NCBI GenBank assembly: GCA_031411695.1
Contig: JANOBO010000333.1
Span: 1 to 21,632, forward strand
Source of the DNA: JAIBCL01 sp031411695
GTDB taxonomy: Bacteria; Verrucomicrobiota; Verrucomicrobiia; Verrucomicrobiales; Verrucomicrobiaceae
Reading direction: 5' to 3'
DNA length: 21,632 nucleotides
Position numbers and translations under genes: made by a program. The notes under the pieces were generated by a model. That model was not told where the DNA came from, did not search any database, and saw nothing but the letters and a program-made list of their open reading frames with translations. Positions 9,101-16,116 of this stretch are shown piece by piece (the first letter of the stretch is position 1; each line of letters starts with the position of its first letter).

Positions 9101-9793
9101 CAGATCATCCTCGGCGGAGCCCTCATCAAATATGAGGAGATGAACAAGAACCTCGACCTCGTGTACTCCGTCCGCCGCTGGTCCAGCGCGGCCGAGACGC
9201 CGGACGACTCCGCCAGCAAGCTTAAGGTCCCCTTTGTCTGCCAGTTCATGCCCCTGCGCTGGTCGTATGAGGCCATGCTCATCTCACAGGCCAAGCTGAA
9301 CCCCCTCACCCGCAACCAGGACTTCCTCGAAGATCAGATCCAGCAGATCGTCGATCTCCCGCGCGACGTCGAGCTCACCGACCTCCAGCGCGCCAAGCTC
9401 GACCTCGCCAAGCAATCCCTCGCCATCATCTCCGGCCTCCAGTCACGGAAGCCCGAGGAGATCTCCGCGCATCTGACGATGATCCGCGAGGCCGTCGTCG
9501 CCGGCACCATCGACCAAACCCTGCTCGCTGCCCTCCAGGCCGAGCGCAAAGGCACCAGCGCCGAGGAGATCTACGTGAACCGCAAAGTGCTCGACCTCGT
9601 CACCAAAGCCGAGATGGAGCGCGAGGACTACCGCCGTCGCACCAGTCCCAACGTCTTTTTCGGCACCGTCAAAAACTACTTCAGCACCGAATTCAGCACC
9701 CTGTGGATCAACGGAGTCGTCATCATCCTCTCCCTCTCCGCCATCCTCGCCTGCATCCACTACTCCCTCCGGCGACAGCTCACGCGGGTGTAA
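6146..9793 (+). CDS. ABCG-type fusion transporter with TerB-like and FHA-like N-terminal regions
   Basis: The product has 1215 residues from the ATG at 6146. An in-frame ATG at 6089 with GGGAGAAGAG 10 nt upstream is possible, but the 19 extra codons have lower third-position GC than the gene body. Residues about 45-190 are helical with an acidic F-S-K-I-D-G-E-V-E-E-E-E-I, like TerB/DjlA domains. Residues about 210-480 are beta-rich, and one part (T-L-N-D-G-D-T-I-T-L-S-D-G-Q-F) resembles an FHA fold. The ATPase has Walker A G-P-S-G-C-G-K-S-T (502-510), signature L-S-G-G-E-R-K-R (608-615) and Walker B V-Y-L-F-D-E-P (628-634), in the style of White/ABCG half transporters. An ABC2 membrane domain follows (about 833-990). 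A long soluble helical insert (about 1030-1180) precedes the last TM (about 1187-1208). The substrate is unknown, possibly lipid or polysaccharide. ATPase and membrane calls are firm; the N-terminal domain calls are inferred. Confidence 0.85.
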   Translation: MNPTEPDPPTQTPSPARTRKLSGVIVVPPKLTWRQRLMGKVMPAGKNKTTRNTMLPVLIEVFAGFSKIDGEVEEEEIDSSLGYLRYDYPEAIYSELRRLYAEALSKEQDLTTRAKELAKTLSMEQKILLGVQLYLLISHSTSNRRQMVEFYLFMTNLGIAAQAIDIVYQLNAGDKPAPDEQFMGKGTQPLETLRIASAKPCDVLLRSLSGSCSVVAFRYQNLVLLKNTGAVPILVRSRRQPPGDFSRLYQGERMVLEDVTLDYNDLISYFNAKKTVTGTQLYLTLTDSGDAEITEQRGRGTNLRISFGLGVSIEALRDTDATVGGQKLREGTVVEASIEDSIIAQGEVEISLRDLRRRAREFGGQFRLEGSRNTYLVSNNPDLLDEGDILLSQETEGEILLRIECQYAQKTGELEVLRSPRVIHVGTVPVRDRITLNDGDTITLSDGQFLRCHFSDRIIEEERNVVRQIEVRELSHRFDGRDTALDGISFTARRGEMICVMGPSGCGKSTLLRVLAGQLKPRGGDVLMNTLPLYTHLHSLTSYIAYIPQEDAFDPLLRVQENLDFSVAVRCPHLRVEDRRKRVDAKLSELGLSELRKRLAGTPQQKHLSGGERKRLNAGLDMIGISDVYLFDEPTSGLSSKDSEHVLEIIRSLARNKIVFASIHQPSSRLLQMFDKALLLDKGGKMVFFGTPQQMLEYFWRAYNEETGQSAELTTMPTALTPDFVFDVMETPLRDISGDIIQEKSGDGHLVAARRFPPNFWRDRYQNHIVLESMDKGPDEPSSGKPGDGSKDSGSIASRKVPQPPKHTIREEGILFGTLVKRAFLSKLRNRANLLTTLLEAPLLAVLISTVLRYSEETHYTFASAFHIPTYLFMSLVVAMFLGLTNSADEIIRDRHMLNRERNHNLRTFYYLCGKVMSLGAFALIQCVIYLLVGNWVLEIREMFLIHLTWMFATSLTGVFIGLLVSSLVSDSRTALNTIPLMLIPQIILGGALIKYEEMNKNLDLVYSVRRWSSAAETPDDSASKLKVPFVCQFMPLRWSYEAMLISQAKLNPLTRNQDFLEDQIQQIVDLPRDVELTDLQRAKLDLAKQSLAIISGLQSRKPEEISAHLTMIREAVVAGTIDQTLLAALQAERKGTSAEEIYVNRKVLDLVTKAEMEREDYRRRTSPNVFFGTVKNYFSTEFSTLWINGVVIILSLSAILACIHYSLRRQLTRV

Positions 9794-10063
9794 GCCCGCA
9801 CCGAAGGCTGATCGTCAGAAGTGCAGATGGGCCCGCAACTGCGCGAGCGACGGCTGGGAAGCCGCCGAAGCCAGCATCGAACTCAGCAGACTGGAGCTGC
9901 ACGCGGCGCGTCGTGCTGGTGCGCGAGTCACCGCGCTCGCGCCCGTCCGAGCACAGGCGCCGTGGCGGCGCGACCTCTTCGCCGCGTCTGACAATGAACC
10001 GAGGCTTCCAGCCTTGCTCCCTCAGATCTACTGTAGGCCTCGATCCGCTGGCAGCCGTGATGA
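9794..10063. other. Convergent intergenic region without a gene
   Basis: This 270-bp stretch separates two convergent genes. Open frames run through it on both strands but show no recognisable domain or start signal. It holds a hairpin GCGCGAG/CTCGCGC (9921-9942, loop of 8) and the 13-nt mini-hairpin at 10002-10014. Composition is as GC-rich as the coding regions. It may be a decayed gene end or an interspersed repeat; nothing more can be supported. Confidence 0.4.
10002..10014. repeat. Mini-hairpin AGGCTTCCAGCCT, copy 1
   Basis: AGGCT-TCC-AGCCT is a 5-bp stem with a 3-nt loop. The identical 13-mer occurs at 18901-18913 in another non-coding region of the window. Confidence 0.45.
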
Positions 10064-10843
10064 CTACCCTCCGCTGGCTGAATTCCCCTGCCAGCAATCC
10101 CCCAGCGCATCCTTCAGCGGATCAATCTCCGCCGCGCTGAATCCCAGATGCAGGTGCCGGCGCCAGCCCTCCGCAAATTCAAACTGGCCGCTGAGTTTTC
10201 CCACGGCGCGCGACGCCTCGTCCATCGAGATGAGATAGGAATCCATGCCCTGGCTCACATCGAGCCAGTCTTTCTGACTCTCATGTGCCGCGAGGGATTT
10301 GCGCTTGGTCTCATGCACGGAGGTCGTGTTCACAAAGAAGTCCGCTTTCACCGGCACCCGCAATGGCGTGCAAAGGCCGTGCGGCATCGCGTGATACACC
10401 GTCACGTCGTGAAAGTAAGCTCCGCGCGGCGGTTCAGTGGCGAAGTTTGGAACGCCGTGGGCAAACGCCGCCGTGACGGCGAGGCGGCAGGTCTCCATGT
10501 GATCCTCCATGTAGTCGGATGGCGCGTGAGTGAGCACGATGCTGGCTCTGGACTCACGCACCACTGCCGCTACCTTCCGCAGCAGCGGCGTGGAGTAGGC
10601 AAGCTCGAGGTCATTCGAGATCGGCGCGTGAAACGTCGCGCCGAGAATCCGCGCCGCCTCCTTCGCCTCATCCAGTCGTTTCCGCGCAGTTGTCTCCGCG
10701 TCCATTTCCACCGAGCCGCAGTTCCCGTTGCACAGGTTCATGTAGTGGATGTCCCACCCGCGCTCTTTGAGCAGCAGCAAAGTTCCAGCGGCGACGAACT
10801 CGATGTCGTCAGGATGCGCGAAGATGGCGAGGGCGGAGGGCAT
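10064..10843 (-). CDS. PIG-L family N-deacetylase
   Basis: The 259-residue product belongs to the GlcNAc-PI de-N-acetylase/LmbE superfamily, zinc enzymes that remove acetyl groups from N-acetylglucosaminyl compounds. The N-terminal motif A-H-P-D-D-I-E (9-15) supplies zinc ligands H10 and D13 and the general base D12. T-H-A-P-S-D-Y-M-E-D-H (105-115) supplies the third ligand H115. No signal peptide is visible, so it is cytoplasmic. It begins 4 bp after the stop of an upstream Gfo/Idh/MocA oxidoreductase, so the two are almost certainly one operon, probably for modifying or degrading an amino sugar. The exact substrate cannot be told. A BshB-type role in bacillithiol synthesis is possible for the family, but nothing nearby supports it. 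Confidence 0.9.
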   Translation of the reverse strand: MPSALAIFAHPDDIEFVAAGTLLLLKERGWDIHYMNLCNGNCGSVEMDAETTARKRLDEAKEAARILGATFHAPISNDLELAYSTPLLRKVAAVVRESRASIVLTHAPSDYMEDHMETCRLAVTAAFAHGVPNFATEPPRGAYFHDVTVYHAMPHGLCTPLRVPVKADFFVNTTSVHETKRKSLAAHESQKDWLDVSQGMDSYLISMDEASRAVGKLSGQFEFAEGWRRHLHLGFSAAEIDPLKDALGDCWQGNSASGG

Positions 10844-10847
10844 GAAG

Positions 10848-11891
10848 TCACTTCAGCTCACTGATCTTCACCGGCCTGCCGCCTTCCTCCGCGCTCTTGT
10901 CGGCGGCGAAGATGACTTCGAAGCTCTTGAGCGATTCCTTGAGGCTGGTGAGGGGCATGTCCTTGCCGGCATCGAGCGCATCAAAGAACGCCTGGAACTG
11001 TGATTGATACGGATGATCGCTGACGTCGCCGGAGTCGAGCATCTTCATGGAGAGCTTGCTCCAGGCATGCTTGTCGGTGTGCAGCTTCATGGAGTGAAAC
11101 TTGTCATCGAGCAGGCTGCCCTGGCTGCCGACGAGGTGCGTGTGGAAATAGTACGGCTGCAGGCAATCGACCACTGCGGCGCATTTGCCGATCTTGCCGC
11201 CCTTGAAGTGGATGATGGTCACGCTCGTGGTGTCGTACTCATAAGGCTTGAAGATGGCGCTCTTGGATCTGCCTGAGAAGCTGCTCACCGCCTCGACCTG
11301 GGTGCCCATGAACATCAGCAGCGAGTCGAGCGCGTGGCATCCGGCTGTGAGCAGCGCGGAGCCGCCTTCCTTCTTGCCAGTGTTCCAGCGGAACTGCCCA
11401 TACCACGGGCCGATGCCGTGATAGTAATCGACCTCGGCATAGTGCAGGTCGCCAAGCAGCCCCTCTTTGATCACGGAGTTTGTGACGGTGAACTGATTCG
11501 AGAAGCGGCATTCAAAACACACGCAGCCCTTCACGCCGTTCTTCTCCGCTGCGGCCACGATGTCGCGGCATTCCTTCAGGGTGTTCGCCATTGGCTTTTC
11601 CAAGATGAGATGCTTGCCCGCGTTCGCCGCAGCGATGGCCTGTGCGCTGTGCTGGCTGGGATAGCTCGTCACGTCCACCACTTGGATGCTCTTGTCCTTC
11701 AGCATCTTATCGAGGTCCGTGTACGTCTTGATCTTCGTTCCGTGCTTCTTGCTGACCTCGGCGTCGTCGAGCTTGCGTGATGAGTAAACGGCCGTCACCT
11801 GCGCCTTGTCCGTGGCGTTGATCGCGTCGATGTGCGCGCCTGCGGCCCAGCCGTATCCGATGACTCCGACATTGAATTTTTTGGTGCTCAT
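10848..11891 (-). CDS. Gfo/Idh/MocA family NAD(P)-dependent oxidoreductase
   Basis: This 347-residue enzyme belongs to the family that oxidises or reduces sugars, inositols and amino sugars. The Rossmann dinucleotide motif I-G-Y-G-W-A-A-G (11-18) lies near the N-terminus. The family E-K-P motif (98-100) has its conserved Lys, and G-C-H-A-L-D (184-189) carries the probable catalytic H186. The ATG at 11891 (M-S-T-K-K-F-N-V-G-V) is chosen because it places the Rossmann strand directly at the N-terminus. An upstream in-frame ATG at 11939 would add an unlikely 16-residue basic extension. No signal peptide is seen, although many verrucomicrobial members of the family are exported. It is the first gene of a two-gene operon with a PIG-L deacetylase, which hints at an N-acetylated sugar substrate. 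Confidence 0.92.
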   Translation of the reverse strand: MSTKKFNVGVIGYGWAAGAHIDAINATDKAQVTAVYSSRKLDDAEVSKKHGTKIKTYTDLDKMLKDKSIQVVDVTSYPSQHSAQAIAAANAGKHLILEKPMANTLKECRDIVAAAEKNGVKGCVCFECRFSNQFTVTNSVIKEGLLGDLHYAEVDYYHGIGPWYGQFRWNTGKKEGGSALLTAGCHALDSLLMFMGTQVEAVSSFSGRSKSAIFKPYEYDTTSVTIIHFKGGKIGKCAAVVDCLQPYYFHTHLVGSQGSLLDDKFHSMKLHTDKHAWSKLSMKMLDSGDVSDHPYQSQFQAFFDALDAGKDMPLTSLKESLKSFEVIFAADKSAEEGGRPVKISELK

Positions 11892-11999
11892 GAGTGGGAG
11901 CAATCGTCCCGCGCGGGGTCGTTCTGTCAAATGTCGCACTGGCCAATTGCGGCGAGGGAACCCCTTGCCACCCGGCGTGTTCGCCGCAAAATGCGCGGC

Positions 12000-12788
12000 A
12001 TGAAATCACCCGCCACCGCGCTTTGCTGCCTCGCTTTTTTCCTGTGTTCATCAGCCGGCGTCGTGGCGCAAGGCCTGAGGCTCACGCCGGATGAGGTGGC
12101 CCGCATCGGCCGGCGCATCTGGGCGAACGAGTGCGGCGGCACCGTCGCGGGCCTCACGAGCTGGAACAAGGGCGAGGCCTTTGCATCGCTGGGCATCGGC
12201 CATTTCATCTGGTATCCGGCCGGTAAGGAAGGGCCGTTTGAGGAGAGCTTCCCGCCGCTGGTGAAATACCTGCAAAGCCGCCGCGTCGCCCTGCCCGCAT
12301 GGCTGCCGCGCACGGCGGACTGCCCTTGGGCCAGCCGCGATGCATTCGTCCGCGACTCCGCTGGCGCGATGCAGAGCGATCTGCGCAAGCTGCTCTCGAG
12401 CACGGTGCGCGAGCAGACGGAGTTCATCATCCTGCGCCTGCAAAACGCGCTGCCGAAGATGCTGGCGCAGGCGCCGGGTGAGAGGCTCAGGCTCGTGGAA
12501 TCAAACTTCAACAGCCTCCTCACCACGCCGGAAGGATCGTACGCGATGATCGACTACGTGAACTTCAAAGGCGAGGGCATCAGCCCGACTGAGCGATACA
12601 AAGGTGAGGGATGGGGCCTGCTGCAAGTGCTCGCCGACATGAAGCCAGGCGGGGGCGCCGCGGCATTCGGTCAGGCGGCAAAGCGCGTGCTCACCCGCCG
12701 CGTGCAGAACTCGCCCAAGGAGCGTGGCGAGTCTCGTTGGCTCGCAGGCTGGCTGAATCGCTGCGGGGGCTACGGGGGGAGGCTGTGA
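12000..12788 (+). CDS. Secreted protein, possibly lysozyme-like
   Basis: The 262-residue product has a signal peptide (M-K-S-P-A-T-A-L-C-C-L-A-F-F-L-C-S-S-A-G, cleavage near A23-Q24). An in-frame ATG at 11991 would add M-R-G and is equally possible. After the signal, residues 34-70 contain I-W-A-N-E-C-G-G and then S-L-G-I-G-H-F-I-W-Y-P. A Glu about 20 residues before a [T/S]-x-G-x-G-H element is how GH24 phage-type lysozymes are laid out (E...T-I-G-Y-G-H), so a muramidase-like fold with E44 as candidate acid is suggested. This is pattern inference, not a confirmed family. The end has the conserved-looking G-W-G-L-L-Q-V-L-A-D-M and a Gly-rich tail. It stands alone, divergent from the oxidoreductase operon and convergent with the prepilin peptidase gene. 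Confidence 0.7.
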   Translation: MKSPATALCCLAFFLCSSAGVVAQGLRLTPDEVARIGRRIWANECGGTVAGLTSWNKGEAFASLGIGHFIWYPAGKEGPFEESFPPLVKYLQSRRVALPAWLPRTADCPWASRDAFVRDSAGAMQSDLRKLLSSTVREQTEFIILRLQNALPKMLAQAPGERLRLVESNFNSLLTTPEGSYAMIDYVNFKGEGISPTERYKGEGWGLLQVLADMKPGGGAAAFGQAAKRVLTRRVQNSPKERGESRWLAGWLNRCGGYGGRL

Positions 12789-12862
12789 ATGACGAATGAC
12801 GAATGACGAGGGGAGTTTTATTTTACCCGTCTCACGAACCCTACAGGGGCATTGGTCATTCG
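12787..12862. repeat. GAATGAC heptamer repeat with inverted counterpart
   Basis: Three perfect tandem heptamers GAATGAC (12787-12793, 12794-12800, 12801-12807) begin inside the stop codon of the preceding gene. GTCATTCG at 12855-12862 is complementary to CGAATGAC in the array, so a stem could close a loop of about 50 nt ending at the convergent prepilin peptidase gene. It may be a terminator-like or mobile repeat remnant. Confidence 0.5.
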
Positions 12863-12866
12863 CCGC

Positions 12867-14024
12867 TCACACCCGCCATCCCGTGCGGCTCAGGTACCAT
12901 TCGGTGAGCTGCACGCCGTAGAAGACCCAGATGACGGCGCCCCCGGCGAGGTAGGGACCAAACGGAATCTTTGCGCTCCATTCGGACTTGCCGAGCAGGC
13001 GCGGGATCAGCGCGAAGAGCGTGCCGATGATGGAGGCGGCCAGGATGGTGAAGAGCACGCCTTTCCATCCGCAGAAGGAGCCGATCATGGCGATGAAGAG
13101 CACATCGCCGAAGCCCATCGCCTCGCGTGGGATGATGACCTCGGTGGTGGTTCCTTCGAGCAGCGTCACGCTCTCGAGCTGCAGCACCTCGTCCTTCTTG
13201 TTTTCACCGCCACCACGCACGGTGAGGGTTTCCATCCGGATCTCACACTTCACGTTGTTCCAGACGCGGTTGTTTGCCTTGACCTCGTCGCAGGTGAGGA
13301 TGATGCGATCCGTCTTGCGGCTGAAGAGATCGGCCCACGGATAGGCTTCGTCCTGAAGCGTCAGCACCGGCGGCTCGTCGTCGTTTGGCTGGGTCACGCT
13401 CCAATTCTCCGGGGTGGCAAACTCATGCTTCACGCGGCCGAAGGCCAGCTTGCCTAGCTCCACGATCATCCAGAGCAGGCCGAGGCCGAGCATCGAGCTG
13501 GCAAACGAGAGCATCATGCCGCGGCCGTGTGTCTCCTCACCCACGATGCCCGGAGCCCAGAAGGCGAAGAGCCAGCCTGCGACCATGCCGCCGACGGTGA
13601 TCTCATGCGGCAGGATGAAATGCTCGATGTCGATGAACGTGCCGGCGACGAGCAGCGCGAGAAAAAACCAAAGCGCGAGCACCATCGGGCCCCACTCGCG
13701 CGTCAGTTCCCACGGGCCGCCGAAGGTGAGAAACGTGACGTAAAACAAGATGCCCACCAGCACCTCCACCAAAATGTAGCGCGGGGAGATGCCCGTGCCG
13801 CAGGCCGAGCACTTGCCGCGTAGCGCCAGCCAGCTGAACACGGGGATGTTCTGCCACCACGGGATCTGCTTCTGGCACGTCGGGCAAAACGAGCGGCGCG
13901 GATTGTTCACCGAGATGTTCCGAGGCAGACGGTAGATGACCACGTTGAGGAAGGAACCGATGCCCGCACCGAGAAAGAAGACGAGAGCGTGCAGGATCGT
14001 GTTGAGAAGTTGATAGCGCAGCAT
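12867..14024 (-). CDS. Type IV prepilin peptidase (A24 family) with long soluble insert
   Basis: This 385-residue integral membrane aspartyl protease cleaves and N-methylates type IV pilin-like prepilins. Residues 16-36 match the family N-terminus (G-I-G-S-F-L-N-V-V-I-Y-R-L-P). The zinc-binding C47-x2-C50 and C72-x2-C75 motifs follow. The catalytic aspartates are D132 (I-D-I-E-H-F-I-L-P) and D307 in G-F-G-D. Between them, residues about 195-300 form a soluble charged insert absent from E. coli or Pseudomonas homologues, making the protein about 100 residues longer than usual. The open frame extends to 14774, but everything upstream is antisense to the VanX-like gene. The ATG at 14024 places the first TM correctly; an alternative ATG is at 14075. 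No pilin or secretion genes are adjacent. Confidence 0.93.
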   Translation of the reverse strand: MLRYQLLNTILHALVFFLGAGIGSFLNVVIYRLPRNISVNNPRRSFCPTCQKQIPWWQNIPVFSWLALRGKCSACGTGISPRYILVEVLVGILFYVTFLTFGGPWELTREWGPMVLALWFFLALLVAGTFIDIEHFILPHEITVGGMVAGWLFAFWAPGIVGEETHGRGMMLSFASSMLGLGLLWMIVELGKLAFGRVKHEFATPENWSVTQPNDDEPPVLTLQDEAYPWADLFSRKTDRIILTCDEVKANNRVWNNVKCEIRMETLTVRGGGENKKDEVLQLESVTLLEGTTTEVIIPREAMGFGDVLFIAMIGSFCGWKGVLFTILAASIIGTLFALIPRLLGKSEWSAKIPFGPYLAGGAVIWVFYGVQLTEWYLSRTGWRV

Positions 14025-14078
14025 GGGAGCGGGAAACTTGCCTTGCGACGAGGACGAAAGGAAGCGAAAAATCATGCG

Positions 14079-14777
14079 ATGATGTTCTCCCGATGGCTTC
14101 TGATCGCGGTGTTGCCATGCCTCGGCGCGTGCGCGGGCAATGATGTGGAACTCCGCGCCGCAGGGGTGCCGAGCCGCGCCGCTGTGCTGGCTGCGGAGCG
14201 CGGTCTCACCGACGTGCGCGCCTTCATCCCCGACATCGCGGTCGATCTCCGTTACGCGACGAGCGCAAACATCGCCGGGCGCGCGCTCTATCCTTCCGAC
14301 ATGCCGTGTCTGCTGAAGACCAGCACGGCGGTGAAGCTGCGAAAGGCGCAGGCTTTGCTGCGCAAGAAGCGCCTCGGCCTGCGCATCTGGGATGCGTGGC
14401 GTCCGCCTGAGGTGCAGGTCCTCCTCGCGGAGAAGGAAGGGAACACGGGCTTGTTTCTGGATCCGAAATCCGCGTGGTCGCGCCACTGCTCGGGCACGGC
14501 TGTCGATGTGACGTTGATCGACCGCCAAGGCATGGAGCAACGGATGCCGACGTATCACGACGAGGGCGGCGAGCGCGCGTGGTATCGATACAAAGGTGAT
14601 GACCGCACGGTGCGGCGGAACTTGAGCCTGCTGCAGCACGCCATGAGCGACGCGGGCTTCACCATTCTGGACACGGAGTGGTGGCACTTCGATGACGCGG
14701 ATACCTACACGCAGAGTCCGCCCGCGCCGGTCGTGTTCGGCCACGAGGTCGGCATCCACATCAACGCGCCGCAATGA
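14079..14777 (+). CDS. VanX/DdpX-like D-Ala-D-Ala dipeptidase, lipoprotein
   Basis: This 232-residue member of peptidase family M15D is a zinc enzyme that hydrolyses D-Ala-D-Ala. The N-terminus M-M-F-S-R-W-L-L-I-A-V-L-P-C-L-G-A-C is a lipoprotein signal with lipobox L-G-A-C18. Zinc and catalytic motifs are S134-x-H136-x2-G139-x3-D143 and E200-W-W-H203. R108 in W-D-A-W-R-P corresponds to the family's conserved Arg. An envelope location fits peptidoglycan dipeptide salvage or remodelling better than vancomycin resistance, since no vanH or vanA ligase is present. The ATG at 14079 gives the lipoprotein signal; longer starts overlap the prepilin peptidase gene. It lies 54 bp from that divergent gene and overlaps the following cca gene by ATGA, so the two are co-transcribed. 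Confidence 0.92.
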   Translation: MMFSRWLLIAVLPCLGACAGNDVELRAAGVPSRAAVLAAERGLTDVRAFIPDIAVDLRYATSANIAGRALYPSDMPCLLKTSTAVKLRKAQALLRKKRLGLRIWDAWRPPEVQVLLAEKEGNTGLFLDPKSAWSRHCSGTAVDVTLIDRQGMEQRMPTYHDEGGERAWYRYKGDDRTVRRNLSLLQHAMSDAGFTILDTEWWHFDDADTYTQSPPAPVVFGHEVGIHINAPQ

Positions 14778-16108
14778 ACTCGCCCGCCACCCAAGTCATC
14801 AAGACGCTCGTCGCCGCCGGGCATCAGGCGCTGCTCGCCGGCGGCTGCGTGCGTGACTCGCTGCTCGGACGCGAGCCGAAGGATCACGATGTGGCCACGA
14901 GCGCGCGGCCTGAAGAGGTGATGCGCCTGTTTCCCGGCTCCATGAGCGTCGGCGCGCATTTCGGCGTGGTCATCGTGCGGCGGGACATGCATAACATCGA
15001 GGTCGCCACCTTCCGCAAAGACGGCGCTTACTCTGACGGCCGTCGGCCCGATGCCGTCACCTTCACCACCGCGGAGGAAGACGCGCAACGCCGCGACTTC
15101 ACGGTGAACGGCCTTTTCCTCGATCCGCTCAGCGGTGATGTGCTCGACTTCGTCGGCGGTCGCGCGGATCTCGACGCGCGGATCATTCGCGCGATCGGCG
15201 ATGCGCATCAGCGCTTCAGCGAGGATCATCTGCGGCTGCTGCGCGCCGTGCGTTTTGCCACCGTGCTCGGGTTTGAGATCGAGCCTGTGACGTGGCGCGC
15301 GATTTCCGGGCTGGCCCCGCACATCGCCAGCGTGAGCGCCGAGCGCGTGCGCGATGAGCTGGCGAAGACGCTCGCGCATCCGGACCGGCTGCGCGGATTT
15401 GACCTGCTGGTGGCCAGCGGGCTCATGGCGGAGATCATGCCTGAGATTCTCGTGCTGAAAGGCTGCGAGCAGCCGCCGCAGTTTCATCCTGAGGGGGATG
15501 TGTTCATCCACACGCGGCTCATGCTCAGCCTGCTTCCTGCGGATGCCTCCCTGCCGCTGGTCCTCTCCGTGCTTCTTCACGACATCGCAAAACCTGCGAC
15601 GCAGACCGTTGATGACGACGGCCGCATCCGCTTCAACGGCCACGACAAAAGCGGCGCTGAGATGGCGGACACCATTCTGCGCAGGCTCAAGTTTTCCAAT
15701 CAGGTCATCGAGTCCGTCGTCGAGTCCGTGGCGAATCACATGACGTTCATCAATGTGCCGGACATGCGCACCGCGACGCTGAAGCGCTTCATGGCACGGC
15801 CCGGTTTCGAGGATGAGATGCAGCTTCACCGCGTTGATTGCCTCGGCTCCTTGGGCCGGCTGGACACATATGAGTTCGTCCGGCAGAAGCAGCACGAGTT
15901 TGCCAGCGAGCCGCTCATTCCGCCGCGACTGCTCACGGGCGCCGACTTGATCAAACTCGGCTGGCACTCCGGCCCCGCGCTCGGCGGCGTGCTCAACGCG
16001 ATCCAGAATCTACAGCTCGAGGGAAAGCTCTGCACGCGTGAGGACGCCTTGGCCTGGCTGCGTGACCGTGCGCCGGTGCCGGATGTGTTCACCGCAGTGC
16101 CGGAGTGA
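14774..16108 (+). CDS. cca: CCA-adding tRNA nucleotidyltransferase / polynucleotide polymerase family
   Basis: This 444-residue class II nucleotidyltransferase adds or repairs the 3' CCA end of tRNAs. The catalytic head has G-G-C-V-R-D (23-28) and the metal-binding D37-x-D39 in D-H-D. R-R-D-F-T-V-N (106-112) and E-D-H-L-R-L-L-R-A-V-R-F-A (150-162) are the nucleotide and neck motifs. An HD domain follows with H-D (269-270) in L-L-H-D-I-A-K-P, and another His in N-H-M-T-F. A poly(A) polymerase I function cannot be fully excluded from motifs alone, but size and the HD domain favour CCA addition. The start codon overlaps the stop of the dipeptidase gene (ATGA), so it is translationally coupled. 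A large multi-hairpin element begins 9 bp after its stop. Confidence 0.92.
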   Translation: MNSPATQVIKTLVAAGHQALLAGGCVRDSLLGREPKDHDVATSARPEEVMRLFPGSMSVGAHFGVVIVRRDMHNIEVATFRKDGAYSDGRRPDAVTFTTAEEDAQRRDFTVNGLFLDPLSGDVLDFVGGRADLDARIIRAIGDAHQRFSEDHLRLLRAVRFATVLGFEIEPVTWRAISGLAPHIASVSAERVRDELAKTLAHPDRLRGFDLLVASGLMAEIMPEILVLKGCEQPPQFHPEGDVFIHTRLMLSLLPADASLPLVLSVLLHDIAKPATQTVDDDGRIRFNGHDKSGAEMADTILRRLKFSNQVIESVVESVANHMTFINVPDMRTATLKRFMARPGFEDEMQLHRVDCLGSLGRLDTYEFVRQKQHEFASEPLIPPRLLTGADLIKLGWHSGPALGGVLNAIQNLQLEGKLCTREDALAWLRDRAPVPDVFTAVPE

Positions 16109-16116
16109 TCAGCACG

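Noticed and set aside
14025..14774. Longer N-terminus for the prepilin peptidase
   Set aside because: The extension is antisense to the VanX-like gene and would displace the first membrane helix far from the N-terminus.
14705..15967. Minus-strand open frame of 420 codons opposite cca
   Set aside because: cca has complete catalytic and HD motifs. The opposite frame has no family features.
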